64,000 bases of DNA from Nocardiopsis flavescens (GCF_900141985.1 NZ_FQZK01000006.1:62001-126000), one strand, 5' to 3'. Shown: positions 34,897-43,887, numbered from the stretch's first letter. The notes: generated by a model not told the origin, from the letters alone. Translations and numbers: made by a program.

Positions 34897-36549
34897 TCAG
34901 CCGGCGCCCTCCCCGCGGCGGCGCACCAGGAACGGGCCGATGGCCAGCACGTCCACGGGCGCGGAACCGAAGAACTCCAGGGCGTCGCGCGGGGAGTCCA
35001 CCCTGGGGCGGCCCGCCGTGTCGAGGCCGGTGTTGACCAGGACCGGCAGCCCGGTGCGCGCCTCGAACTCCGAGAGCAGGCGCGCCGTGAGCGGGTCGTC
35101 CTCGGCCGAGACGGTCTGCGCGCGGGCCGTGCCGTCGACGTGGACGACGGCGGGGATGCGCTCGCTCCACCCCCGGGCCACCTGGTGGAGGAAGAGCATG
35201 TACGGGCTGGGCAGGGGCCCGCCGAAGAAGATCTCCGGCGCACGGTCCTGCGCCACCATCGGGGCCACCGGTCGGAAGGACTCGCGGCCCTTGACCCGGT
35301 TGAGGCGTTCGGGGTTGCCGGGGTCGGCCGGGTGGGCCAGCAGGGAGCGGTGCCCGAGGGCGCGGGGGCCGTACTCCGAGCGTCCCTGGAACCAGGCCAC
35401 CAGCGCGTTGCCGGCCAGGGCCTCGGCGACGGCGGCGGCCAGGTCGCCGGGACGCTCGACGGCGACGTCGGCCTCGTCCAGCAGGCCGGCGAGCTCCTCC
35501 TCGCCCCAGGAGCGCCCCAGGTCGGCCCCGGGCATCGGCCGCGGGTCGTCCCCCGCCTTGGCCGCCGCGTACAGGGCGCCGCCCAGGGCGGTGCCCGCGT
35601 CCCCGGCGGCGGGCTGCACCCACACGTCGTCGAAGGGCCCCTCGCGGAGGACGCGGCTGTTGGCCGCGCAGTTGAGGGCGACCCCGCCCGCCATCACCAG
35701 CCGCCGCAGCCGGGTCCGCTCGTAGGCCCAGCCCAGGACGCCCAGGATCGCCTCCTCCGTCGCCTCCTGGACGCTCGCGGCCAGGTCGGCGTGCTCCCGC
35801 CCGGGGGCGCTCCCGGGATCGCGGCGGGGCGCCAGGGACTCCCAGGGGACACCGCGGGCGCGGACGCGCCCCCCGCCCTCGTACCGCAGGTGGCCGCGCA
35901 CCTCGTCGAGCATCGAGGGCTCCCCGTAGGAGGCCAGGGCCATGACCTCGTGCTCGTCGCCGGAGCGGTGGAAGCCCAGGTGCTCGGTGAGCTCCTCGTA
36001 CACCAGCCCCAGGGAGTCGGGCAGCGGCTGGCGGGCCAGGACCTCCAGCCCCCCGGACGTGTAGGCGCCGACCAGGTGCGAGGTGGACTCGCCCCGCCCG
36101 TCCGCGGCGAAGACCAGCGTGTCGCGCCCGCCCTCGAAGGGCGGCGCCGCGTACACCGCCGAGGCGGCGTGGGCCAGGTGGTGGGGCACGTACACCACCC
36201 GGCTCCGGTCCAGCCCGGGCAGCGCCTCCTCCAAAAAGAGCGGCGCCCGCTCGACGTAGAAGAGGCGCAGGTGCTCCCAGGTCGCGTCCTGCCCGGGGCC
36301 GTCGGGGTCGGCCAGGTCGGGGTGGTAGGAGTACGTGACGGCGTCCAGGTCCGACGGCTCCAGGCCGCCCTGCTCCAGGCACCAGCGCATCGCCTCCACC
36401 GGAAGCTCCCAGGTGGAGAAGGGGACCGGCTCCTTGCCGTGCCTGCGCCGTGAAAAGCGCTCCTCCTCGGCGGCCGCGACCGTACGGCCGTCGACCACCA
36501 GGGCCGCGGCCGGGTCGTGGAAGACCGCGTTGACTCCGAGGACGCGCAT
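34897..36549 (-). CDS. Carbamoyltransferase (NodU/CmcH/TobZ family)
   Basis: 550-aa O-carbamoyltransferase. The N-terminal Kae1-like domain has the metal site HHLAHAASA and FAADGRGES. The C-terminal YrdC-related carbamoyltransferase domain has QGRSEYGPRALGHRS and KGRESFRPVAP. The reaction is carbamoyl transfer from carbamoyl phosphate via carbamoyl-AMP to a hydroxyl group. ATG 36549 is preferred over GTG 36561, which overlaps the GGGAGGTGG ribosome site. There are no antibiotic or Nod genes around, so the acceptor is unknown; a stress-linked housekeeping role is possible. Confidence 0.92.
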   Translation of the reverse strand: MRVLGVNAVFHDPAAALVVDGRTVAAAEEERFSRRRHGKEPVPFSTWELPVEAMRWCLEQGGLEPSDLDAVTYSYHPDLADPDGPGQDATWEHLRLFYVERAPLFLEEALPGLDRSRVVYVPHHLAHAASAVYAAPPFEGGRDTLVFAADGRGESTSHLVGAYTSGGLEVLARQPLPDSLGLVYEELTEHLGFHRSGDEHEVMALASYGEPSMLDEVRGHLRYEGGGRVRARGVPWESLAPRRDPGSAPGREHADLAASVQEATEEAILGVLGWAYERTRLRRLVMAGGVALNCAANSRVLREGPFDDVWVQPAAGDAGTALGGALYAAAKAGDDPRPMPGADLGRSWGEEELAGLLDEADVAVERPGDLAAAVAEALAGNALVAWFQGRSEYGPRALGHRSLLAHPADPGNPERLNRVKGRESFRPVAPMVAQDRAPEIFFGGPLPSPYMLFLHQVARGWSERIPAVVHVDGTARAQTVSAEDDPLTARLLSEFEARTGLPVLVNTGLDTAGRPRVDSPRDALEFFGSAPVDVLAIGPFLVRRRGEGAG

Positions 36550-36669
36550 GGGTTCGGCCACCTCCCGTTGTGGACGGACGAGCCGGTGCTCGACGCCACC
36601 CCCCGACTACCTGTGGGAACGGCCGCTAAACATGGCCGCCGCCCGCCCCGGGGCCTGCGGGGCGCGGGT

Positions 36670-36693
36670 GTTTACCCCGCGCCCGCAGGGCTA
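36670..36693 (+). promoter_or_regulatory. Candidate SigB-type promoter of CBS-protein gene
   Basis: GTTT and GGGCTA are separated by 14 bp, close to the actinobacterial sigma-B consensus GTTT-N14..16-GGGTAT. It lies 49 bp before the CBS-protein start. A SigB/F-type sigma factor is encoded 1.2 kb downstream. Confidence 0.5.
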
Positions 36694-36741
36694 GTGGCCC
36701 CGTGCATCCCCAAATCCCGGATCCGAGGAGAGGTGCCGAGA

Positions 36742-37164
36742 ATGTCCGTGAACAGCATTTCCGACGTGATGACCGCACCGGTGCGCACGGTCGCGCCCGA
36801 CACGCCCCTGCGGGAGGTCGCGCAGATCATGCGCGACTCCGACCTGGGCGACGTCCTGGTGGCGGAGGGCGACCACCTCCTGGGCATCGTCACCGACCGC
36901 GACATCGTGGTCCGGTGCGTGGCGGCGGGAGCCGACCCCGCGGAGCACACCGCGGGCGACGCCTGCAGCTCCGAGGTGGCCACGGTGCCCCCGCAGAGCG
37001 GCATCCGCGACGCCGTCCACACGATGCGCGAGGGGGCCGTGCGCCGCCTGCCGGTGGTCGACGGCGACCGGATCGTGGGCGTGGTGACCATGGGGGACCT
37101 GGCCCGGGTGGTCGACGGCGACTCGGCGCTGGCCCGCGTGAGCTCCGCGGCGCCCAACCGGTGA
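36742..37164 (+). CDS. Tandem CBS-domain protein
   Basis: 140 residues made of two CBS motifs: SDVMTAPVRTVAPDTPLREV to GIVTDRDIVVR, and EVATVPPQSGIRDAV to GVVTMGDLARVV. Such Bateman modules bind adenosyl nucleotides and act as energy sensors; stand-alone forms are common in actinomycete stress regulons. ATG 36742 follows GAGGAGAGG. The upstream region carries a sigma-B-like promoter, which supports stress control. The partner protein is unknown. Confidence 0.93.
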   Translation: MSVNSISDVMTAPVRTVAPDTPLREVAQIMRDSDLGDVLVAEGDHLLGIVTDRDIVVRCVAAGADPAEHTAGDACSSEVATVPPQSGIRDAVHTMREGAVRRLPVVDGDRIVGVVTMGDLARVVDGDSALARVSSAAPNR

Positions 37165-37188
37165 GGCGCCGGCCCCGCACCGCGGGCC

Positions 37189-37218
37189 CGCCGCCCGGTC
37201 ACGGGGGACCGGGCGGCG
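37189..37218 (+). terminator. Terminator after CBS-protein gene
   Basis: A perfect 12-bp stem (CGCCGCCCGGTC with GACCGGGCGGCG) around a 6-nt loop, 24 bp past the stop. Confidence 0.8.
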
Positions 37219-37901
37219 CGCCGTCCGCGGGCGGCGCGCCGTGTGCGGTCCCGGTGAGCCGGTCCCCGGCTCCGTCGGCCGCAGCCGCCGCCGCACCCGC
37301 GCCGCGGGCCCTGGAGTGCGCCCCGCCCGGGCGGCGCCGCGCGACGGCGGGCCCCGCGCGGTACCGCCGCCCACCCCGCCCGGCCGAACCCGACCGCAAG
37401 ACCCCGCCCGCCCGGCCCCCGAGAATCCCCGGCACACGCCCCGGACCCGCCGCCGACCCGCCCGGCCGCGGCCCGCGGAGCACCAGGCGCCGGATCGCGC
37501 CCTCGCCCCCGGCACCGGGGGACCCGCGAACACCCCGCGACGCCCGAGCCCCCGCCGGGCCCACCGGCCCGCCCCCGCACGGACCGGAGGAGGTCCCGAC
37601 CACCCGCCGCCGCCCCCTCGGCGCGACGCACCGGGGGGACGCGACACACCACGCACCGGTCAACTTTCACGAAAACAACGCGGCGGGACGTTAAGCGCCC
37701 GCCGAACGGGCAGGAAGATGCCCGAGGTCACTCTTCGGAACCGCGCTCGCGGCTCCGAGTGACCGGGGCCACGATCCCCCGCCTCCGCGACGAGGCGAGA
37801 AGCAGGACGACCGGCCCGCACAAGTCCACGGCGCGGACCCCCGGGTCCTTCCCGGCACCGGACCGCGTCGCGCGTTCACTCCCGTTCACGTGGAGGGAAA
37901 C
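37219..37901. other. Long non-coding region upstream of sigma factor
   Basis: About 680 bp. The first 400 are C-rich low-complexity sequence whose open frames are Pro/Arg repeats with no family resemblance. From 37660 the sequence becomes less GC-rich (TCAACTTTCACGAAAACAAC) and probably carries the sigma-factor promoter, but I could not place -35/-10 elements with confidence. Confidence 0.45.
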
Positions 37902-38777
37902 ATGCCAGCTGCCACGACCGAAACGTCCCCCGCCACCGGATCCGCCGTCGAAGTGGACGGCGAGGGCCGCTCGGCGGAGGAGCTTCTGCGCAACCTCAAG
38001 GGCCTGCCCGAGGACGACCCCGGGGCCGACCGCATCCAGGAACTCGTCCTGGAGCTGTACCGGCCCCTGCTGTACCGGATCGCCCGCCACTACAGCGGAC
38101 GCGGCGAACCCTACGAGGACCTGCGCCAGACGGCGCACCTGGGCCTGGTCAAGGCCGTCCGGGGCTATGACCCCGACCGGGGGAAGAAGTTCATCTCCTA
38201 CCTGCTGCCCACGGTCACCGGCGAGATCAAGCGGCACTTTCGCGACCACACCTGGGCGGTGCGCGTTCCCCGCCGCCACCAGGAGCGCCGGGGGCGGCTG
38301 CACCGGGCGAGCCTGGAGTTCCAGCAGCGCAACGCCCGCGAGCCCCGCCCCCAGGAGCTGGCGCAGGAGATGAACCTGCCCCGCGCGGAGGTCGACGAGC
38401 TGCTCCAGGCCTCGGAGGCCTACAGCGCGCTGTCCCTGGACCTGCCCGACCACAAGGGCGAGGAGGGGGGCTCCACCCTGGAGGAGCGGATCGGCGGCGA
38501 GGACGACTCCTACGACCTGGTCCTGGAGCGCGAGTCCCTGCGCCCGGCGATGTGCTGCCTGGACGAGCGCGAGCGCGCCCTGCTGCGGCTGCGGTTCTTC
38601 GACGACCTCACCCAGTCGCAGATCGCCGAGGAGATCGGCTGCTCGCAGATGCACGTGTCCCGGCTGCTATCCGCCACCCTGGACAAGCTCCGGGAGCGGG
38701 TGGACCGCCACGACCGCGCGGGCGGCGACGGGGACACCGGGGAGGCGGAGGGCGGCCGGGACCGGGGAGCCCGGTGA
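37902..38777 (+). CDS. RNA polymerase sigma factor, SigB/SigF/SigG family
   Basis: 291-aa group 3 sigma factor. Region 2 (DLRQTAHLGLVKAV to GYDPDRGKKFISYLLPTV), region 3 (RPQELAQEM) and region 4 (LTQSQIAEEIGCSQMHVSRLL) are complete. This group controls general, osmotic and oxidative stress responses in actinomycetes. ATG 37902 follows GTGGAGGGAAA, so the in-frame GTG four codons earlier is rejected. No anti-sigma gene is adjacent, so regulation is probably in trans. The stop overlaps the start of the membrane protein gene (GTGA). The nearby catalase, SDR and CBS genes are plausible targets. Confidence 0.94.
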   Translation: MPAATTETSPATGSAVEVDGEGRSAEELLRNLKGLPEDDPGADRIQELVLELYRPLLYRIARHYSGRGEPYEDLRQTAHLGLVKAVRGYDPDRGKKFISYLLPTVTGEIKRHFRDHTWAVRVPRRHQERRGRLHRASLEFQQRNAREPRPQELAQEMNLPRAEVDELLQASEAYSALSLDLPDHKGEEGGSTLEERIGGEDDSYDLVLERESLRPAMCCLDERERALLRLRFFDDLTQSQIAEEIGCSQMHVSRLLSATLDKLRERVDRHDRAGGDGDTGEAEGGRDRGAR

Positions 38778-40021
38778 GCGGTGAACCCGGCGGATCCGCC
38801 TCGCTCCCGGCCCGGGTCCGGCGCTGGTGCCACCGCGCCGCGGCCTACGAGGGGCAGGAGCGGGAGACCGCGGTCCTGGTCCTGAAAGCGGCGCTGGCCG
38901 CCACCCTGTCCTGGCTGGTCGCCCACGGCCTCATGGGGGCCGCCACCCCGGCGTTCGCCCCCTTCGCCGCCCTGCTGATGGTGGAGGTCACCCTCTACCG
39001 CTCGATGCTGCGGTCGCTGCGCATGGTCGGCGCGGTGCTGCTGGGCATCGCCCTGGTCACAGCGCTGGCGGTCCTGGCGGGCACGGGTCCGGCGGTCTTC
39101 GCCCTGGCGGCGCTGGCCGCCCTGGTCCTGGGACGCTGGCGCCGCCTGGGCGACCAGGGGAACCAGGTCGCCACGGCGGCGTTCTTCGCCTTCGCGACCT
39201 TCGTGTCCCTGACCGGCCCGGGCGAGCTGCTCCCACAGGCGGCGGAGATCCTGGCGGTCGTCCTGGTCGGATCCGCGATCGGGGTGGCGGTCAATCTCGT
39301 CGTGCTGCCGCCGCTGCGCCTGCGCGGCGCGGCACGGGCGGTGTCCTCGCTGGCGGGCGGACTGCGCCGCCTGTGCGAGGACATCGGGAACGCGCTGCGC
39401 GAGGGGCGGCCCGAGCCGGAGACGGCGCGGGAGTGGCGTTCGCGGGCCGACGGCCTGCTGGGAACCGCCCGCCAGGCCCGGGAGGCCACCGGGACGGCCC
39501 GGGAGAGCGTCCTGTACAACCCCCGCCGCCTGCTCCACCGGCGGCGGGTCGACGTGCGCGACCACGACCGGCTGGTCGACGCCCTGGAGAGGTCGGCCCA
39601 CCAGCTCTCCTCGGTCGCCCGCAGCCTGGAGCGGGGGCGCGGGGAGGGCGGGGACGGGGAGCAGCCGCCCACCCGGTCCACCACCGCGCGCTGCGGCGAC
39701 CTGCTGCTGGGAGCCGCCGCCGCCTGGCGGGTCCTGGAGGACTGGGAGGCCTCGGACGGAGACGGCTGGGACCCGCCGGTGGAGGAGTTCCACGCGGCCG
39801 TCGAGGCGGCCGAGCGCTCCGAACGCGACCTGGAGTCGGCCTGCCGGGAGGACGGCGGCCCGCCGCTGCACGACCCCTCCCTCCCCTACGGCGTCCTCCT
39901 GGTGGAATCCGCGCGCCTGGTCGATGAGCTGGGCGGGGTGGACGAGGTGCTCAAGGCCTCCGCGGACCCCGGCGGGACGCGGCAGGACCGGGAGCCGCCC
40001 CGGGGGCGCGCCGGGGCGTAG
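38774..40021 (+). CDS. FUSC-like integral membrane protein
   Basis: 415 residues. Six or so helices lie in the N-terminal 175 residues (LKAALAATLSWLVAHGLMGA to EILAVVLVGSAIGVAVNLVVLP), followed by a long charged cytoplasmic helical domain. This layout matches the aromatic acid exporter/FUSC superfamily. The function here is unknown. It is translationally coupled to the sigma gene by a GTGA overlap, an uncommon partnership that may mean regulation of or by the sigma factor. Confidence 0.82.
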   Translation: MSGEPGGSASLPARVRRWCHRAAAYEGQERETAVLVLKAALAATLSWLVAHGLMGAATPAFAPFAALLMVEVTLYRSMLRSLRMVGAVLLGIALVTALAVLAGTGPAVFALAALAALVLGRWRRLGDQGNQVATAAFFAFATFVSLTGPGELLPQAAEILAVVLVGSAIGVAVNLVVLPPLRLRGAARAVSSLAGGLRRLCEDIGNALREGRPEPETAREWRSRADGLLGTARQAREATGTARESVLYNPRRLLHRRRVDVRDHDRLVDALERSAHQLSSVARSLERGRGEGGDGEQPPTRSTTARCGDLLLGAAAAWRVLEDWEASDGDGWDPPVEEFHAAVEAAERSERDLESACREDGGPPLHDPSLPYGVLLVESARLVDELGGVDEVLKASADPGGTRQDREPPRGRAGA

Positions 40022-40066
40022 CATGTGCCTGCTCCGCGCGCCCGGACACGAGACCCCAGGAGAAGC

Positions 40067-41089
40067 ATGACCTCCGACCGCCCGCTCACCCGGCTGGGCT
40101 TCCTCACCATCGGCCTGTTCGACGAACACGATCCGGCCGGCGGCCACGAGAACACCCTGCGCATGATCGAGCTCGGCGAACAGCTGGGCTTCGACAGCGC
40201 CTGGGTGCGCCAGCGCCACCTCCAGCACGGCATCTCCTCCCCGGTCGCCGTCCTGGCCGCCGCCACCCAGCGCACCCGGCGCATCGCCCTGGGCACGGCC
40301 GTGATCCCCCTGGGGTTGGAGAACCCGTTCCGGCTGGCCGAGGACCTGGCCACCGTGGACGTGCTCTCCGGCGGACGCCTCAACCCGGGGATCAGCGTGG
40401 GGCGGCCGACCCACTTCAAGCACATCGGCCCCAGCCTGTACCCGGACACCGCCGACCGGGAGGACTTCACCCACGCGCGGGTGGACCGCCTGCTGCACCT
40501 GTTGCGCGGCGGGACGGCGTCCACGTTCACCGGGACCGAGGGGATCGAGACCTACTCCGAGCGGATCCAGCCGTACTCCCCCGGCCTGGCCGGGCGGGTG
40601 TGGTACGGGGCGGCGGGGCTGTCCTCGGTGGCCCGCGCCGCCGGGCAGGGGCTGAACCTGCTCACCAGCAGCGTGGTGCGCGCGGAGGAGGACGACGACT
40701 TCGCCCGGGTGCAGGCCTCGCACATCCGCCGGTTCCGCGAGCTCCACCCGCTGGGCGAGCGGGCCCGGGTGTCCCAGGGGCTGGTCGTGGTCCCCACCGA
40801 CACGGCCACCGCGGAGCAGCGCGCCAGATACGCGGCCTACGCCGAGGCACGGCTGCCGCGCACCCGCGAGCCGCAGGGCCCGGGGCGCATCCTGTTCTCC
40901 CCGGACCTGGTGGGCCCGGCCGCGGAGATCGCCGACCGGCTGCACGGCGACCCGGCGTTCCGCCAGGTGGACGAGGTGGCCTTCGCGCTGCCGTTCACGT
41001 TCGGATACGAGGACTACGTGCAGATCCTCACCGACATCGCCGAGCGGCTGGCGCCCCTGCTGGGCTGGACGGGCCCCGCCCCGGCCTGA
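40067..41089 (+). CDS. LLM-class flavin-dependent oxidoreductase
   Basis: 340-aa luciferase-like monooxygenase family protein, a TIM barrel using FMN or F420. LGFDSAWVRQRHLQHG, RIALGTAVIPLGLENPFRLAEDLATVD and GGRLNPGISVGRP are characteristic. ATG 40067 follows CAGGAGAAGC. Start and end segments are normal for the family. The substrate is unknown. It stands alone between the FUSC-like and HIT genes. Confidence 0.92.
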   Translation: MTSDRPLTRLGFLTIGLFDEHDPAGGHENTLRMIELGEQLGFDSAWVRQRHLQHGISSPVAVLAAATQRTRRIALGTAVIPLGLENPFRLAEDLATVDVLSGGRLNPGISVGRPTHFKHIGPSLYPDTADREDFTHARVDRLLHLLRGGTASTFTGTEGIETYSERIQPYSPGLAGRVWYGAAGLSSVARAAGQGLNLLTSSVVRAEEDDDFARVQASHIRRFRELHPLGERARVSQGLVVVPTDTATAEQRARYAAYAEARLPRTREPQGPGRILFSPDLVGPAAEIADRLHGDPAFRQVDEVAFALPFTFGYEDYVQILTDIAERLAPLLGWTGPAPA

Positions 41090-41196
41090 CCCGGCTCCGG
41101 GGCCCGTCCCCGGGCCCTGCCCGGACGTGAGAGCGTGTCCTGCGGGGGGTCCTCGCCCCTCGCGGGACACCGCACCACCCGTCCGGAAAGGCGACC

Positions 41197-41625
41197 ATGC
41201 CCACTCTCTTCACCCGCATCATCGACCGCGAGCTGCCGGGCCGCTTCGTCTGGGAGGACCCGGTGGCGGTGGCCTTCCTGACCATCGCCCCGCTCAAGCC
41301 GGGACACACCCTGGTCGTCCCCCGCGAGGAGGTGGACGACTGGACGACCGCCGACCCGGAGCTGCTGGCGCACTGCGTCCGGGTGGCCCAGGCGGTCGGG
41401 CAGGGGATCCGCACGGCGTTCGACGCCCCGCGCGCCGGACTCCTCATCGCCGGGCTGGAGGTCCCCCACCTGCACATCCACGTGTCCCCGCTGTCGGAGC
41501 TGGAGGACCTGGACGTCACGGCCGCCCAGGTCGAGCAGGACCAGGACGCCCTGGACGACGCGGCGCGGCGGCTGCGGACGGCGCTGACCGGGCTGGGCTT
41601 CTCCGAGGCGGTCGCCCCCGACTGA
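41197..41625 (+). CDS. HIT-family nucleotide hydrolase/transferase
   Basis: 142 residues. The histidine triad reads HLHIHV at 91-96, and IIDRELPGRFVWED near the N terminus and KPGHTLVVPR are conserved. Members hydrolyse or transfer nucleoside phosphoramidates and dinucleoside polyphosphates. ATG 41197 follows GGAAAGG. Length is normal. The exact substrate is not predictable. Confidence 0.95.
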   Translation: MPTLFTRIIDRELPGRFVWEDPVAVAFLTIAPLKPGHTLVVPREEVDDWTTADPELLAHCVRVAQAVGQGIRTAFDAPRAGLLIAGLEVPHLHIHVSPLSELEDLDVTAAQVEQDQDALDDAARRLRTALTGLGFSEAVAPD

Positions 41626-41641
41626 GAAGCGCGGCTTCTCA
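41623..41641 (+). terminator. Short hairpin at the end of the HIT gene
   Basis: TGAGAAGCGCGGCTTCTCA is a perfect 8-3-8 palindrome including the stop codon. It may be a terminator, or an operator for the aldo/keto reductase gene that starts 110 bp later. Confidence 0.5.
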
Positions 41642-41751
41642 ATCCGATCGCGATCACCTGTTGGACAGCGGGGCGCCGGTCGGAGCAGAGTGTCATCCGT
41701 CGTCACCGACGACGGCGCACCGCACACCGGCCACACGAGGAAGACCGCACG

Positions 41752-42792
41752 ATGACCTACGTCGCCGCACCCGAACGCTACGACGGATCCATGCTCTACC
41801 GGCGCACCGGCGACTCCGGCCTGGACCTGCCGGTGCTGTCCCTGGGGTACTGGCACAACTTCGGCGACGACCGGCCCTTCGAGACGCAGCGGGCCATCGC
41901 CCGCCGTGCGTTCGACCTGGGTATCACCCACCACGACCTGGCCAACAACTACGGTCCCCCCTACGGCGCCGCCGAGGTCAACTTCGGCCGCCTCATGCGC
42001 GAGGACTTCGCCCCCTACCGGGACGAGCTGGTGGTCTCCACCAAGGCGGGCTGGGACATGTGGCCGGGCCCGTACGGCCAGGGCGGGGGCTCGCGCAAGT
42101 ACGTGCTGGCCTCGCTCGACCAGTCGCTGAAGCGGATGGGCCTCGACTACGTCGACATCTTCTACTCGCACCGGCTGGACGCCTCCACTCCCCTGGAGGA
42201 GACCATGGGGGCGCTGGACACCGCCGTGCGCCAGGGCAAGGCGCTGTACGTGGGGATCTCCTCCTACGACGCCGAGCGGACCCGGCGGGCGCACGAGATC
42301 CTGCGGGACCTGGGGACGCCGCTGCTCATCCACCAGCCGTCGTACTCGATGCTGAACCGGTGGATCGAGAACGAGGGGCTGCTCGACACCGTCGGGGAGC
42401 TGGGCGTGGGGGTCATCGGGTTCACCGCCCTGGCGCAGGGCCTGCTCACCGACCGGTACCTCCAGGGCGTTCCCGAGGGGTCGCGGGCCACGCAGGACAA
42501 GTCGTTCGACACGGGGTGGCTGTCCCGGGAGACGCTGGGCCACCTGCGGGCGCTCGACGCCATCGCCGGCGCGCGCGGGCAGACGCTGGCCCAGCTGGCG
42601 CTGGCGTGGGCGCTGCGGGACCCGCGGGTGACGTCGCTGGTGATCGGCGCGTCGTCGGTGGGCCAGCTGGAGCAGAACGTGGGCGCGCTGGGCAACCTGG
42701 AGTTCACGGACCGGGAGCTGGCCGCGATCGAGGAGCACGCGGTCGACGGCGGGGTCGACATGTGGCGGGACGCCCGCAGCGGCGCCCTGTAG
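41752..42792 (+). CDS. Aldo/keto reductase (YghZ/Kv-beta-like)
   Basis: 346-aa NADPH-dependent TIM-barrel reductase. FDLGITHHDLANNYGPPYGAAE holds the catalytic Asp and Tyr, STKAG the Lys and FYSHRLD the His. The YGPP loop and the length fit the YghZ group, which reduces methylglyoxal and glyceraldehyde 3-phosphate. ATG 41752 follows GAGGAAGA. It probably detoxifies carbonyls. The regulator is unknown, although the palindrome 110 bp upstream is a candidate site. Confidence 0.94.
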   Translation: MTYVAAPERYDGSMLYRRTGDSGLDLPVLSLGYWHNFGDDRPFETQRAIARRAFDLGITHHDLANNYGPPYGAAEVNFGRLMREDFAPYRDELVVSTKAGWDMWPGPYGQGGGSRKYVLASLDQSLKRMGLDYVDIFYSHRLDASTPLEETMGALDTAVRQGKALYVGISSYDAERTRRAHEILRDLGTPLLIHQPSYSMLNRWIENEGLLDTVGELGVGVIGFTALAQGLLTDRYLQGVPEGSRATQDKSFDTGWLSRETLGHLRALDAIAGARGQTLAQLALAWALRDPRVTSLVIGASSVGQLEQNVGALGNLEFTDRELAAIEEHAVDGGVDMWRDARSGAL

Positions 42793-42825
42793 CGGTCCCG
42801 GCACGGGGGCGGCCCCGCCCGCCGG

Positions 42826-43191
42826 TCACGGACCGGCGAGCGCGGCCGCCCCGAGCAGTGCCCCCACCCCGGCGACGACGCTGAGCAGCACGTTCGCCGC
42901 CGCCGTGCGGCGGCGGCCGGACTCGGCGAGCATCAGCGTCTCGTAGGAGAAGGTGGAGTAGGTGGTCAGGGCTCCACAGAAGCCGGTGCCCAGGGTGAGC
43001 CGGACCGCCTCGGGGACGCCGCCGTGGGCGGTCAGCCCGGTGAGGACGCCCAGGACGGCGCTGCCCAGGACGTTCACGGCCAGGGTCCCCCAGGGGAAGG
43101 GCGTCCGGGCGCGGGCCCTGACCGCGGTGTCCAGCAGGTAGCGGGCGGCGGCGCCGGCCGCGCCGCCGGCGAAGACGAGGAGCCAGCTCAC
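42826..43191 (-). CDS. crcB: Fluoride channel subunit CrcB (second of pair)
   Basis: 121-aa four-helix protein of the Fluc fluoride channel family: GGAAGAAARYLLD, PWGTLAVNVLGSAVLG and GFCGALTTYSTFSYET are the conserved pore elements. GTG 43191 overlaps the stop of the preceding crcB (GTGA). The two genes probably form a heterodimeric channel exporting fluoride. No fluoride riboswitch was recognised upstream of the pair. Confidence 0.95.
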   Translation of the reverse strand: MSWLLVFAGGAAGAAARYLLDTAVRARARTPFPWGTLAVNVLGSAVLGVLTGLTAHGGVPEAVRLTLGTGFCGALTTYSTFSYETLMLAESGRRRTAAANVLLSVVAGVGALLGAAALAGP

Positions 43192-43628
43192 GGGCGCTCC
43201 CGCCCGCCGGGGCGGGGACCGGGGAGCACCCGCCGGGCCAGGGCCGTGCCGGCCCACACCGCCGCCAGGGCGGCGGCCACCGTCCCGGCCAGGTAGAGGG
43301 CGGCCACGGCGGGCCGCCCCTGGCCGAGCAGGGTGTGCACGTCGGCGGCGTAGGCGGAGAAGGTCGTGAAGCCGCCCAGGACGCCGACGCCCAGGAAGGG
43401 CCGCAGGAGGGGGTGGGCGTCCCAGGTCTCGGTGACGGCGACCATGAGGACGCCGATGAGCGCGCAGCCCAGGGTGTTGACGGCCAGGACCGTCCAGGGG
43501 AGGGCGCCGGTCTGCTGTGGGAGGGTGGCGGCGTGGCGGGCGAGGGCGCCGAGGCCGCCGCCGAGGGCGACCACGGCGGCGACGGACGCCCTCCGGGGCG
43601 CGGACGCGGGGCGCGGGGATGCGGGCAA
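43188..43628 (-). CDS. crcB: Fluoride channel subunit CrcB (first of pair)
   Basis: 146-aa CrcB. Core ALGGGLGALARHAA, PWTVLAVNTLGCALIG and GVLGGFTTFSAYA match the family, including the phenylalanine-containing TTFS pore motif. The frame is open much further (to 43817), but TTG 43628 follows the strong GGGGAGGAGAC and gives a near-normal length; GTG 43712 is the alternative. It is paired with the second crcB for a dual-topology or heteromeric Fluc channel. Confidence 0.9.
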   Translation of the reverse strand: MPASPRPASAPRRASVAAVVALGGGLGALARHAATLPQQTGALPWTVLAVNTLGCALIGVLMVAVTETWDAHPLLRPFLGVGVLGGFTTFSAYAADVHTLLGQGRPAVAALYLAGTVAAALAAVWAGTALARRVLPGPRPGGRERP

Positions 43629-43719
43629 CGGGGTCTCCTCCCCACACGGTTCCGGTACGCGGGCGCGGCCGGGGAGGGGCGCCGGCGGCGCGGAGGGACC
43701 CGCCGCGGTCACATCCAGG

Positions 43720-43887
43720 CTAGCGCCTGGCGGTCCGGACCAGCGCGGCCCATTCGGCGCGGGAGAAGGAGAGGTGCCCGGCTCCGCGGTGCCGCGTGTC
43801 CCGCACGTCCGTGGCACGGCGGCCGTCGCGCACCTCGACGCAGTTGCCCCCGGGATTGCTGTAGGTGCTCTTGCGCCATGCGTTCAT
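43720..43887 (-). CDS. DUF397-domain small protein
   Basis: 55 residues beginning MNAWRKSTYSNPGGNCVEV and ending FSRAEWAALVRTARR, the complete DUF397 signature. In actinomycetes DUF397 proteins usually follow an XRE regulator and act as its partner or antagonist. No such regulator is adjacent here, so it is an orphan. ATG 43887 follows AAGGGGA. It is about 90 bp upstream of the crcB pair on the same strand. A role in fluoride resistance is not implied. Confidence 0.9.
   Translation of the reverse strand: MNAWRKSTYSNPGGNCVEVRDGRRATDVRDTRHRGAGHLSFSRAEWAALVRTARR

Noticed and set aside
37241..37762. Plus-strand open frame of 173 codons before the sigma gene
   Set aside because: Its translation is almost entirely Pro/Arg/Ala low complexity with no ribosome site at the start and no recognisable domain.
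42826..43191. Fluoride riboswitch upstream of the crcB pair
   Set aside because: I looked for a conserved pseudoknot-type leader before 43628 and before the DUF397 gene and saw none. The pair begins just after DUF397 with only a ribosome site.
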